A program made the position numbers and the translations under genes. A DNA stretch of 64,000 nucleotides. Origin: Dryocosmus kuriphilus (taxonomy: Eukaryota; Arthropoda; Insecta; Hymenoptera; Cynipidae). Within the stretch, counting starts at the first letter, position 1, and each line of letters starts with the position of its first letter. Positions 32,750 to 46,300 of this stretch are shown piece after piece. Where the stretch lies: positions 243,269,256 through 243,333,255 of the forward strand of contig CM076190.1 in NCBI GenBank assembly GCA_038277395.1, read 5' to 3'. The notes under the pieces were generated by a model, which made no database searches, was not told the DNA's origin, and saw only the letters and a list, made by a program, of their open reading frames with translations.

Positions 32750-33595
32750 TTTACATTCTCATCAGGGAAGGTATTAGATTTATGTAAAATTTGACCCTCC
32801 AGTTTTCATCAAATCTCCACGTTTTGAGACATCCGGAGTCAGAAAAAATGGTTTTTAAGACGGTGTTTGTCTGTTGTTGTCGACGTTGTCGTTGTTGTGG
32901 GCGTTGTAGTCGCCTGTGGTCTCGATAACTTTCGAAAGACTCAAAGGATTGGATTTTGCTTTGGCAAACTTTTTTAAAGCGAAAAAGAAAGGAAGAGTTC
33001 GTTAACCAGCGGTTTTTGAGCAACGATTATGGTTTTATCCATCAAAAACGGTTTTGACAAAATCAAAAAAACCATTTTCCGGCTAAAATATGAGAGACAC
33101 AAAAAAATGTACAAAAGTAAAATGTTTCATCTCAAAAAAATCTATAAATTTTGCTATGACCATTTTTTGATAAAATGCACGGTTTTTGTTTCTCTCTATC
33201 ATTTTTTTGAGCAGAAGCGTAGTTTTGGAGTTATTCGTGAAATATTTTATAAAATACAAAGAAAACCACTTTTCAGCAAAACTCTGCAAATTATGAGAAA
33301 ATATTAACAAGCAGAATTGTTTTCCTTGGAAGGAGCTGCACAATTTATTTATAAGACTCATCGTTTCACTTTTAAGAATCGAAATCGTGTATTGTGAAAA
33401 TTTGGAAAATTTGGAGTGTCGTGATGAGAATGTATCCTTTAAGGGCGATAGGGCCTTAAGTAAAATAATTTCTTTTGTAATTTTTAATTTAAAGGTAAAT
33501 AACGTATCGAGCGTGACGCGCGAGTCAAATGCCGATGGCGAGAGGCGCGTGATGAGAATGTGCCTGCGAAGCGGGCAGCTTTTTTATAAAAAATG
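32750..33595 (-). mobile_element. Stand-alone inverted copy of the satellite unit, element-like
   Basis: Starts with ACATTCTCATCAGGGAAGGT, has the inverted CTGACTC/(GAC AAC) region at 32840-32905 and one submonomer set. It ends with GCGTGATGAGAATGTGCCTG followed by the hairpin GCGAAGCGGGCAG. It has both ends in one copy and is not in tandem, so it looks like a single transposed unit from which the arrays derive. No coding capacity. The class of element is unresolved. Confidence 0.55.
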
Positions 33596-33835
33596 ATCAA
33601 ATATAATTGCCAACAAGCTATTTGATATGAATTAACAAATTAATTTTTTCGTTAAGCACATAATTGCGCAGTTGGTCAAAACACGTGAAAAAATTTTAGG
33701 GCGTCCGTTTCCGGCGCTGATAGTGATGGGACGGGTGTAGGAATTTGAACGATCGTTTTGGCTTTGGAGTCGAATAAGTGCTGTGTGGGGTGAAAAAAAG
33801 GGTTGTGAGTAGAGCTATGGCAGTTGGTATATGGG

Positions 33836-34335
33836 NNNNNNNNNNNNNNNNNNNNNNNNNNNNNNNNNNNNNNNNNNNNNNNNNNNNNNNNNNNNNNNNN
33901 NNNNNNNNNNNNNNNNNNNNNNNNNNNNNNNNNNNNNNNNNNNNNNNNNNNNNNNNNNNNNNNNNNNNNNNNNNNNNNNNNNNNNNNNNNNNNNNNNNNN
34001 NNNNNNNNNNNNNNNNNNNNNNNNNNNNNNNNNNNNNNNNNNNNNNNNNNNNNNNNNNNNNNNNNNNNNNNNNNNNNNNNNNNNNNNNNNNNNNNNNNNN
34101 NNNNNNNNNNNNNNNNNNNNNNNNNNNNNNNNNNNNNNNNNNNNNNNNNNNNNNNNNNNNNNNNNNNNNNNNNNNNNNNNNNNNNNNNNNNNNNNNNNNN
34201 NNNNNNNNNNNNNNNNNNNNNNNNNNNNNNNNNNNNNNNNNNNNNNNNNNNNNNNNNNNNNNNNNNNNNNNNNNNNNNNNNNNNNNNNNNNNNNNNNNNN
34301 NNNNNNNNNNNNNNNNNNNNNNNNNNNNNNNNNNN
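33836..34335. other. Assembly gap (500 N)
   Basis: Exactly 500 N, located at the start of satellite array 2. The 240 bp before it (33596-33835) show no recognised gene. Confidence 0.99.
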
Positions 34336-37300
34336 GTATAATTTCATTGATTGGTGAGCGCGAGAAACGTGATGAGAATGCGCCTGAGTAGCGGTCAGAT
34401 TTTTCAATAACTTTTAATAACTTTTTACTGGCTGTATAGTAATGTATTTTTTGTTTAAAAGGACAGTATTATACGTTTAGTGAATAAAGGATGGTTTGTA
34501 TCAAAAAATGGTTTGAAGAGAATTTATATGTCTTTAGAGGGTGAATAATTCTGCTTGTTAATATTTCCTCATATCATGCATGGTTTTGCTGGAAAGTGGT
34601 TTTCTTTATATTTCATTACATATTTCACGAATAACTCAAAATCTACGCGTCTGGTCAAAAAAATGATAGAAAGCAAATTTCTAGACCTTTTAAGGCGAAC
34701 AACTTTGTTTATTATCATTTTTCCGTGTCTTTCATAGTTTGGCGGGAAATTTGAGATTTTTGATTTTTAATAACGTTTATTCGATTAAAACCAAACCGTT
34801 CATTTTATCAAAAAATGTTAAGAACAAAATTTGTAGATATTTTGAATTGAACAACTTTCTCATTTCCCATTTTTTTGTATCTTCAATATTTTGGCGGTAA
34901 ACCAGATTTTTCAAATTTTAATAACTTTTTCCTGTTTAAAACAAAAACCGTTCATTTTATCGAAAAACGGTTAGGACAAAATTTGTCGATTTTTTAAGGT
35001 GGATAATTTTGCTTTCTTACATTTTTTTTAAATCTCCCATAGTTTAGCCGGAAAATGGATTTTTTGATTTTATGAAAACAGATTTTGATGGATATAAAAC
35101 CATAACCTTTGGTCAAAAAGCGCTGGTTAACGAACTCATCCTTTCTTCTTATCCCTTAAAGAAGTGTACCAAAGCGCAGTCCAATCCGATTAGTCCTTCG
35201 AATGTTATCGCGACCACAGCTGATGACAACGCCAGCGACGACAACGACGACGACAACGACGACAACGACAACGACGACAACGACGACAACGACAACGGAC
35301 AGACAGGCAACGTCGTAAAAACCGTTTTTTCTGACTCAGGGGGTCTCAAAACGTGGAGATTTCATGAAATCCGCGAAAGTCAAATTTTACATAAATCTAA
35401 TACCTTCTCTGATGAGAATGTAAAAAGTTGCATTTTTCAGCCAAACTATGTAAAAAAATGAAGAAATTTACATGTTAGGTATAATTTCATTGATTGGTGC
35501 GCGCGAGAAACGTGATGAGAATGCGCCTGAGTAGCGGGCAGACTTTCCAATAACTTTTAATAACTTTTTACTGCCTGTACATTAATGTATTTTTTGTTTA
35601 AAAGGACAGTATTATACGTTTAATGAATAAAGGATGGTTTTTATCAAAAAATGGTTTTAAGAGAATTTGTAGGACTTTGGAGGGTGAATAATTCTGCTTG
35701 TTAATATTTCCTCATATCTTGCATGGTTTTGCTGAAAAGTGGTTTTCTTTATATTTCATAAACATATTTCACGAATAACTGAAAAACTACGCGTCTGCTC
35801 AAGAAAATGATAGAGAGCAAATTTCTAGACCTTTTAAGGCGAACAACTTTGTTTATTATCATTTTTCCGTGTCTTTCATAGTTTGGCGGGAAATTTAAAA
35901 TTTTTTTTATTTTTAATAACGCTTAATCGGTTAAAACCAAACCGTTCATTTTATGAAAAAATGGTTGAAACAAAATTTGTAGATATTTTTTAATTGAACA
36001 ACTTTGTTCTTTCCCATTTTCTTGTGTCTTGAATATTTTAACGGTAAACCAAATTTTTTAAATTTTAATAGCGTTTTCTTGTTTTAAACAGAAACCATTC
36101 ATTTTATCGAAAAAAAACGGTTAGAACAAAATTTGTAGATTTTTTAAGACGGATAATTTTTTTCTTTCTTACATTTTTTTTTACATCTCCCATAGTTTAG
36201 CCGGAAAATGGATCTTTCGATTTTATGCAAACAGATTTTCATGGATAAAACCATAACCTTTGGTCAAAAAGCGCTGCTTAACGAACTCGTCTTTTCTTTT
36301 TATCCCTTTAAGAAGTGTACCAAAGCGCACTCCAATCCGATTAGTCCTTCGAATGTTATCGCGACCACAGATGATGACAACGCCAACGACGACAACGACG
36401 ACGACAACGACGACAACGAAAAGGACGAAAACGACAACGAGACAACAGACAGATAGAAACCGTCGTAAAAACCGTTTTTTCTGACTCAGGGGGTCTCAAA
36501 ACGTGGAGATTTCATTAATTCCGCGAAAGTCAAATTGTACGTAAATCTAATAACTTCTCTGATGAGAACGTAAAAAATTTCATTTTTCAGCCAAACTATG
36601 TAAAAAATGAAGAAATTTACGTGTTAGGTACAATTTCATTGATTGGTGAGCGCGAGAAACGTGATGAGAATGCGCCTGAGGAGCGGTCAGATTTTTCAAT
36701 AACTTTTAATAACTTTTTACTGGCTGTATAGTAATGTATTTTTTGTTTAAAAGGACAGTATTATACGTTTAATGAGTAAAGGATGGTTTGTATCAAAAAA
36801 TGGTTTGAAGAGAATTTGTATGTCTTTAGAGGGTGAATAATTCTGCTTGTTAATATTTCCTCATATCATGCATGGTTTTGCTGAAAAGTGGTTTTCTTTA
36901 TATTTCATTACATATTTCACGAAGAACTCAAAAACTACGCGTCTGGTCAAAAAAATGATAGAGAGCAAATTTGTAGAACTTTTAAAGCGAACAACTTTGT
37001 TTATTATCATTTTTCCGTGTCTTGCATAGTTTTGCGGGAAATTTGAGATTTTTGATTTTTAATAACGTTTATTCGATTAAAACCAAACCGTTCATTTTAT
37101 CAAAAAATGTTAAGAACAAAATTTGTAGATATTTTGCACTGAACAACTTTGTTCTTTCCCATTTTTTTGTATCTTGAATATTTTGGCGGTAAACCAGATT
37201 TTTTAAATTTTAATAACTTTTTCTTGTTTAAAACAAAAAAACGTTCATTTTATCGAAAAACGGTTAGGACAAAATTTGTAGATTTTTTAAGATGGATAAT

Positions 37301-40300
37301 TTTGCTTTCTTACATTTTTTTTAAATCTCCCATAGTTCAGCCGGAAAATGGATTTTTTGATTTTATGAAAACAGATTTTGATGGATAAAACCATAACCTT
37401 TGGTCAAAAAGCGCTGGGTAACGAACTCGTCCTTTCTTTTTATCCCTTAAAGGAGTGTACCAAAGCGCAGTCCAATCCGATTAGTCCTTCGAATGTAATC
37501 GCGACCACAACTGATGACAACGCCAGCGACGACAACGACGACGACAACGACGACAACGACAACGACGACAACGACGACAACGACAACGAGACAACAGACA
37601 GACAGGCACCGTCGTAGAAACCGTTTTTTCTGACTCAGGGGGTCTCAAAACGTGGAGATTTCATGAAATCCGCGAAAGTCAAATTGTACATAAATCTAAT
37701 ACCTTCTCTGATGAGAATGTAAAAAATTGCATTTTTCAGCCAAACTATGTAAAAAATGAAGAAATTTAAGTGTTAGGTATAATTTCATTGATTGGTGAGC
37801 GCGAGAAACGTGATGAGAATGCGCCTGAGTAGCGGTCAGATTTTTCAATAACTTTTAATAACTTTTTACTGGCTGTATAGTAATGTATTTTTTGTTTAAA
37901 AGGACAGTATTATACGTTTCATGAATAAAGGATAGTTTGTATCAAAAAATGGTTTTAAGAGAGTTTGTAGGTCTTTGGAGGGTGAATAATTCTGCTTCTT
38001 AATATTTCCTCATATCTTGCATGGTTTTGCTGAAAAGTGGTTTTCTTTTATATTTCATAACATATTTCACGAATAACTGAAAAACTACGCGTCTGCTCAA
38101 GAAAATGATAGAGAACAAATTTCTAGACCTTTTAAGGCGAACAACTTTGTTTATTATCATTTTTCCGTGTCTTTCATAGTTTGACGGGAAATTTGAAATT
38201 TTTGATTTTTAATAACGCTTAGTCGGTTAAAACCAAAACCGTTCATTTTATCAAAAAATGGTTGAAACAAAATTTGTAGATATTTTTGAATTGAACAACT
38301 TTGTTCTTTGCCATTTTCTTGTATCTTGAATATTTTAACGGTAAACCAAATTTTTAAAATTTTAATAGTGTTTTCTTGTTTCAAACAGAAACCATTCATT
38401 TTATCGAAAAAACGGTTAGGACAAAATTTGTAGATTTTTTAAGACGGATAATTTTCCTTTCTTACATTTTTTTTAAATCTCCCATAGTTTAGCCGGAAAA
38501 TGGATTTTGTGATTTTATGCAAACAGATTTTCATGGATAAAACCATAACCTTTGGTCAAAAAGCGCTGGTTAACGAACTCGTCCTTTCTTTTTATCCCTT
38601 AAAGAAGTGTACCAAAGCGCACTCCAATCCGATTAGTCCTTCGAATGTTATCGCGACCACAGATGATGACAACGCAAACGACGACAACGACGACAACGAC
38701 AAGGACGACAACGACAACGAGACAACAGACAGACAGACACCGTCGTAAAAACCGTTTTTTTCTGACTCAGGGGGTCTCAAAACGTGGAGATTTCATTAAA
38801 TCCGCGACAGTCAAATTTTACGTAAATCTAATACCTTCTCTGATAAGAACGTAAAAAATTGCATTTTTCAGCCAAACTATGTAAAAAATGAAGAAATTTA
38901 CGTGTTAGGTATAATTTCATTGATTGGTGAGCGCGAGAAACGTGATGAGAATGCGCCTGAGTAGCGGTCAGATTTTTCAATAACTTTTAATAACTTTTTA
39001 CTGGCTGTATAGTAATGTATTTTTTTTTGTTTAAAAGGACAGTATTATACGTTTAATGAATAAAGGATGGTTTGTATCAAAAAATGGTTTGAAGAGAATT
39101 TGTATGTCTTTAGAGGGTGAATAATTCTGCTTGTTAATATTCTCATATCTTGCATGGTTTTGCTGAATAGTGGTTTTCTTTATATCTCATAACATATTTC
39201 ACGAATAACTGAAAAACTACGCGTTTGGTCAAGAAAATGATAGAGAGAAAATTTCTAGACCTTTTAAGGCGAACAACTTTGTTTATTATCATTTTTCCGT
39301 GTCTTTCATAGTTTGACGGGAAATTTGAAATTTTTGATTTTTAATAACGCTTAGTCGGTTAAAACCAAACCGTTCATTTTATCAAAAAATGGTTGAAACA
39401 AAATTTGTAGATATTTTTGAATTGAACAACTTTGTTCTTTGCCATTTTCTTGTATCTTGAATATTTTAACGGTAAACCAAATTTTTAAAATTTTAATAGT
39501 GTTTTCTTGTTTCAAACAGAAACCATTCATTTTATCGAAAAACGGTTAGGACAAAATTTGTAGATTTTTTAAGACGGATAATTTTCCTTTCTTACATTTT
39601 TTTTTAAAATCTCCCATAGTTTAGCCGGAAAATGGATTTTGTGATTTTATGCAAACAGATTTTCATGGATAAAACCATAACCTTTGGTCAAAAAGCGCTG
39701 GTTAACGAACTCGTCCTTTCTTTTTATCCCTTAAAGAAGTGTACCAAAGCGCACTCCAATCCGATTAGTCCTTCGAATGTTATCGCGACCACAGATGATG
39801 ACAACGCAAACGACGACAACGACGACAACGACAAGGACGACAACGACAACGAGACAACAGACAGACAGACACCGTCGTAAAAAAAAAAACCGTTTTTTTT
39901 TTTTCTGACTCAGGGGGTCTCAAAACGTGGAGATTTCATTAAATCCGCGACAGTCAAATTTTACGTAAATCTAATACCTTCTCTGATAAGAACGTAAAAA
40001 ATTGCATTTTTCAGCCAAACTATGTAAAAAATGAAGAAATTTACGTGTTAGGTATAATTTCATTGATTGGTGAGCGCGAGAAACGTGATGAGAATGCGCC
40101 TGAGTAGCGGTCAGATTTTTCAATAACTTTTAATAACTTTTTACTGGCTGTATAGTAATGTATTTTTTGTTTTTAAAAAGGACAGTATTATACGTTTAAT
40201 GAATAAAGGATGGTTTGTATCAAAAAATGGTTTGAAGAGAATTTGTATGTCTTTAGAGGGTGAATAATTCTGCTTGTTAATATTTCCTCATATCTTGCAT

Positions 40301-43300
40301 GGTTTTGCTGAATAGTGGTTTTCTTTATATCTCATAACATATTTCACGAATAACTGAAAAACTACGCGTTTGGTCAAGAAAATGATAGAGAGAAAATTTC
40401 TAGACCTTTTAAGGCGAACAACTTTGTTTATTATCATTTTTTTTTTTCCGTGTCTTTCATAGTTTGGCGGGAAATTTGAAATTTTTGATTTTTAATAACG
40501 CTTAATCGGTTAAAACCAAACCGTTCATTTTATCAAAAAATGGTTGAAACAAAATTTGTAGATATTTTTGAATTGAACAACGTTGTTCTTTCCCATTTTC
40601 TTATACCTTGAATATTTTAACGGTAAACCAAATTTTTTAAATTTTAATAGCGTTTTCTTGTTTCAAACAGAAACCATTCATTTTATCGAAAAACGGTTAG
40701 GACAAAATTTGTAGATTTTTTAAGATGGATAATTTTGCTTTCTTACATTTTTTTTATATCTCCCATAGTTTAGCCGGAAAATGGATTTTTTGATTTTATG
40801 CAAACAGATTTTCATGGATAAAACCATAACCTTTGGTCAAAAAATTTACGTGTTAGGTATAATTTCATTGATTGATGAGCGCGAGAAACGTGATGAGAAT
40901 GCGCCTGAGTAGCGGTCAGATTTTTCAATAACTTTTAATAACTTTTTACTGGCTATATAGTAATGTATTTTTTCTTTAAAAGGACAGTATTATACGTTTA
41001 ATGAATAAAGGATGGTTTGTATCAAAAAATGGTTTTAAGAGAGTTTGTAGGTCTTTGGAGGGTGAATAATTCTCCTTGTTAATATTTCCTCATATCTTGC
41101 ATGGTTTTGCTGAAAAGTGGTTTTCTTTATATTTCATAACATATTTCACGAATAACTCAAAAACTACGCGTCTGCTCAAGAAAATGATAGAGAGCAAATT
41201 TCTAGACCTTTTAAGGCGAACAACTTTGTTTATTATCATTTTTCCGTGACTTTAATAGTTCGGCGGGAAATTTGAAATTTTTGATTTTTAATAACGCTTA
41301 ATCGGTTAAAACCAAACCGTTCATTTTATCAAAAAATGTTAAGAACAAAATTTGTAGATATTTTGAATTGAACAACCTTGTTCTTACCCATTTTTTTGTA
41401 TCGTGAATATTTTGGCGGTAAACCAGATTTTTTAAATTTTAATAACTTTTTCCTGTTTAAAACAAAAACCGTTCATTTTATCGAAAAACGGCTAGGACAA
41501 AATTTGTAGATTTTTTAAGATGGATAATTTTATTTTCTTACATTTTTTTTAAATCTCCCATAGTTTAGCCGGAAAATGGATTTTTTGATTTTATGAAAAC
41601 AGATTTTGATGGATAAAACCATAAACTTTGGACAAAAAGCACTGGTTAACGAACTCTTCCTTTCTTTTTATCCCTTAAAGAAGCGTACCAAAGCGCAGTC
41701 CAATCCGATTAGTCCTTCGAATGTTATCGCGACCACAGCTGATGACAACGCCAGCGACGACAACGACGACGACAACGACAACGAGACAACAGACAGACAG
41801 ACACCGTCGTAAAAAACCGTTTTTTTCTGACTCAGGGGGTCTCAAAACGTGGAGATTTCATGAAATCCGCGAAAGTCAAATTTTACATAAATCTAATACC
41901 TTCTCTGATGAGAATGTAAAAAAATTGCATTTTTCAGCCAAACTATGTAAAAAATGAAGAAATTTACGTGTTAGGTATAATTTCAATTGTTGGTGAGCGC
42001 GAGAAACGTGATGAGAATGCGCCTGAGTAGCGGTCAGATTTTTCAATATCTTTTAATAACTTTTTACTGGCTGTATAGTAATGTATTTTTATTTTAAAAG
42101 GACAGTGTTATACGTTTAATGAATGAAAGATGGTTTGTATCAAAAAATGGTCTGAAGAGAATTTGTATGTCTTTAGAGGGTGAATAATTCTGCTTGTTAA
42201 TATTTCCTCATATCATGCATGGTTTTGCTGAAAAGTGGTTTTCTTTATATTTCATTACATATTTCACGAATAACTCAAAAACTACGCGTCTGGTCAAAAA
42301 AATGATAGAAAGCAAATTTGTAGACCTTTTAAAGCGAACAACTTTGTTTATTATCATTTTTCCGTGTCTTGCATTGTTTGGAGGGAAATTTCAGATTTTT
42401 GATTTTTAATAACGTTTATTCGATTAAAACAAAACCGTTCATTTTATCAAAAAATGTTAAGAACAAAATTTGTAGATATTTTGAATTGAACAACTTTGTT
42501 CTTTCCTATTTTTTTGTATCTTGAATATTTTGGCGGTAAACCAGATTTTTAAAATTTTAATAACTTTTTCTTGTTTAAAACAAAAACCGTTCATTTTATC
42601 GAAGAACGGTTAGCACAAAATTTGTAGATTTTTTAAGATGGATAATTTTGCTTGCTTACATTTTTTTTATATCTCCCATAGTTTAGCCGGAAAATGGATT
42701 TTTTGATTTTATGAAAACAGATTTTGATGGATAAAACCATAACCTTTCGTCAAAAAGCGCTGGTTAACGAAATCCTCCTTTCTTTTTATCCCTTAAAGAA
42801 GTGTACCAAAGCGCAGTCCAATCCGATTAGTCCTTCGAATGTTATCGCGAACACAGCTGATGACAACGCCAGCGACGACAACGACGACGACAACGACAAC
42901 GAGACAACAGACAGACAGGCACCGTCGTAAAAACCGTTTTTTCTGACACAGGTGGTCTCTAAACGTGGAGATTTCATAAAATCCGCGAAAGTCAAATTTT
43001 ACATAAATCTAATACCTTCTCTGATGAGAATGTAAAAAATTGCATTTTTCAGCCAAACTATGTAAAAAATGAAGAAATTTACGTGTTAGGTATAATTTCA
43101 TTGATTGGTGAGCGCGAGAAACGTTATGAGAATGCGCCTGAGTAGCGGTCAGATTTTTCAATAACTTTTAATAACTTTTTACTGGCTGTATATTAATGTA
43201 TTTTTTGTTTAAAAGGACAGTATTATACGTTTAATGAATAAAGGATGGTTTGTATCAAAAAATGGTTTTAAGAGAGTTTGTAGGTCTTTGGAGGGTGAAT

Positions 43301-46300
43301 AATTCTGCTTCTTAATATTTCCTCATATCTTGCATGGTTTTGCTGAAAAGTGGTTTTCTTTATATTTCATAACATATTTCACGAATAACTCAAAAACTAC
43401 GCGTCTGCTCAAGAAAATGATACAGAGCAAATTTCTAGACCTTTTAAGGCGAACAACTTTGTTTATTATCATTTTTCCGTGTCTTTCATAGTTTGACGGG
43501 AAATTTGAAATTTTTGATTTTTAATAACGCTTAGTCGGTTAAAACCAAACCGTTCATTTTATCAAAAAATGGTTGAAACAAAATTTGTAGATATTTTTGA
43601 ATTGAACAACTTTGTTCTTTGCCATTTTCTTGTATCTTGAATATTTTAACGGTAAACCAAATTTTTAAAATTTTAATAGTGTTTTCTTGTTTCAAAACAG
43701 AAACCATTCATTTTATCGAAAAAAAAACGGTTAGGACAAAATTTGTAGATTTTTTTAAGACGGATAATTTTCCTTTCTTACATTTTTTTTTTAATCTCCC
43801 ATAGTTTAGCCGGAAAAAATGGATTTTGTGATTTTATGCAAACAGATTTTCATGGATAAAACCATAACCTTTGGTCAAAAAGCGCTGGTTAACGAACTCG
43901 TCCTTTCTTTTTATCCCTTAAAGAAGTGTACCAAAGCGCACTCCAATCCGATTAGTCCTTCGAATGTTATCGCGACCACAGATGATGACAACGCAAACGA
44001 CGACAACGACGACAACGACAAGGACAACGACAACGACAACGAGACAACAGACAGACAGACACCGTCGTAAAAACCGTTTTTTTGACTCAGGGGGTCTCAA
44101 AACGTGGAGATTTCATTAAATCCGCGACAGTCAAATTTTACGTAAATCTAATACCTTCTCTGATAAGAACGTAAAAAATTGCATTTTTCAGCCAAACTAT
44201 GTAAAAAATGAAGAAATTTACGTGTTAGGTATAATTTCATTGATTGGTGAGCGCGAGAAACGTGATGAGAATGCGCCTGAGTAGCGGTCAGATTTTTCAA
44301 TAACTTTTAATAACTTTTTACTGGCTGTATAGTAATGTATTTTTTGTTTAAAAGGACAGTATTATACGTTTAATGAATAAAGGATGGTTTGTATCAAAAA
44401 ATGGTTTGAAGAGAATTTGTATGTCTTTAGAGGGTGAATAATTCTGCTTGTTAATATTTCCTCATATCTTGCATGGTTTTGCTGAATAGTGGTTTTCTTT
44501 ATATCTCATAACATATTTCACGAATAACTGAAAAACTACGCGTTTGGTCAAGAAAATGATAGAGAGAAAATTTCTAGACCTTTTAAGGCGAACAACTTTG
44601 TTTATTATCATTTTTCCGTGTCTTTCATAGTTTGACGGGAAATTTGAAATTTTTGATTTTTAATAACGCTTAGTCGGTTAAAACCAAACCGTTCATTTTA
44701 TCAAAAAATGGTTGAAACAAAATTTGTAGATATTTTTGAATTGAACAACTTTGTTCTTTGCCATTTTCTTGTATCTTGAATATTTTAACGGTAAACCAAA
44801 TTTTTAAAATTTTAATAGTGTTTTCTTGTTTCAAACAGAAACCATTCATTTTATCGAAAAACGGTTAGGACAAAATTTGTAGATTTTTTAAGACGGATAA
44901 TTTTCCTTTCTTACATTTTTTTTAAATCTCCCATAGTTTAGCCGGAAAATGGATTTTGTGATTTTATGCAAACAGATTTTCATGGATAAAACCATAACCT
45001 TTGGTCAAAAAGCGCTGGTTAACGAACTCGTCCTTTCTTTTTATCCCTTAAAGAAGTGTACCAAAGCGCACTCCAATCCGATTAGTCCTTCGAATGTTAT
45101 CGCGACCACAGATGATGACAACGCAAACGACGACAACGACGACAACGACAAGGACGACAACGACAACGAGACAACAGACAGACAGACACCGTCGTAAAAA
45201 ACCGTTTTTTCTGACTCAGGGGGTCTCAAAACGTGGAGATTTCATTAAATCCGCGACAGTCAAATTTTACGTAAATCTAATACCTTCTCTGATAAGAACG
45301 TAAAAAATTGCATTTTTCAGCCAAACTATGTAAAAAATGAAGAAATTTACGTGTTAGGTATAATTTCATTGATTGGTGAGCGCGAGAAACGTGATGAGAA
45401 TGCGCCTGAGTAGCGGTCAGATTTTTCAATAACTTTTAATAACTTTTTACTGGCTGTATAGTAATGTATTTTTTTGTTTAAAAGGACAGTATTATACGTT
45501 TAATGAATAAAGGATGGTTTGTATCAAAAAATGGTTTGAAGAGAATTTGTATGTCTTTAGAGGGTGAATAATTCTGCTTGTTAATATTTCCTCATATCTT
45601 GCATGGTTTTGCTGAATAGTGGTTTTCTTTATATCTCATAACATATTTCACGAATAACTGAAAAACTACGCGTTTGGTCAAGAAAATGATAGAGAGAAAA
45701 TTTCTAGACCTTTTAAGGCGAACAACTTTGTTTATTATCATTTTTCCGTGTCTTTCATAGTTTGGCGGGAAATTTGAAATTTTTGATTTTTAATAACGCT
45801 TAATCGGTTAAAACCAAACCGTTCATTTTATCAAAAAATGGTTGAAACAAAATTTGTAGATATTTTTGAATTGAACAACGTTGTTCTTTCCCATTTTCTT
45901 ATACCTTGAATATTTTAACGGTAAACCAAATTTTTTAAATTTTAATAGCGTTTTCTTGTTTTAAACAGAAACCATTCATTTTATCGAAAAACGGTTAGAA
46001 CAAAATTTGTAGATTTTTTAAGACGGATAATTTTTCTTTCTTACATTTTTTTTACATCTCCCATAGTTTAGCCGGAAAATGGATCTTTCGATTTTATGCA
46101 AACAGATTTTCATGGATAAAACCATAACCTTTGGTCAAAAAGCGCTGCTTAACGAACTCGTCTTTTCTTTTTATCCCTTTAAGAAGTGTACCAAAGCGCA
46201 CTCCAATCCGATTAGTCCTTCGAATGTTATCGCGACCACAGATGATGACAACGCCAACGACGACAACGACGACGACAACGACGACAACGAAAAGGACGAA

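Noticed and set aside
26816..33595. Helitron interpretation of the satellite element because of its hairpin end
   Set aside because: I find no CTRR/CTAG end after the hairpin, no 5' TC start and no Rep/helicase remnant.
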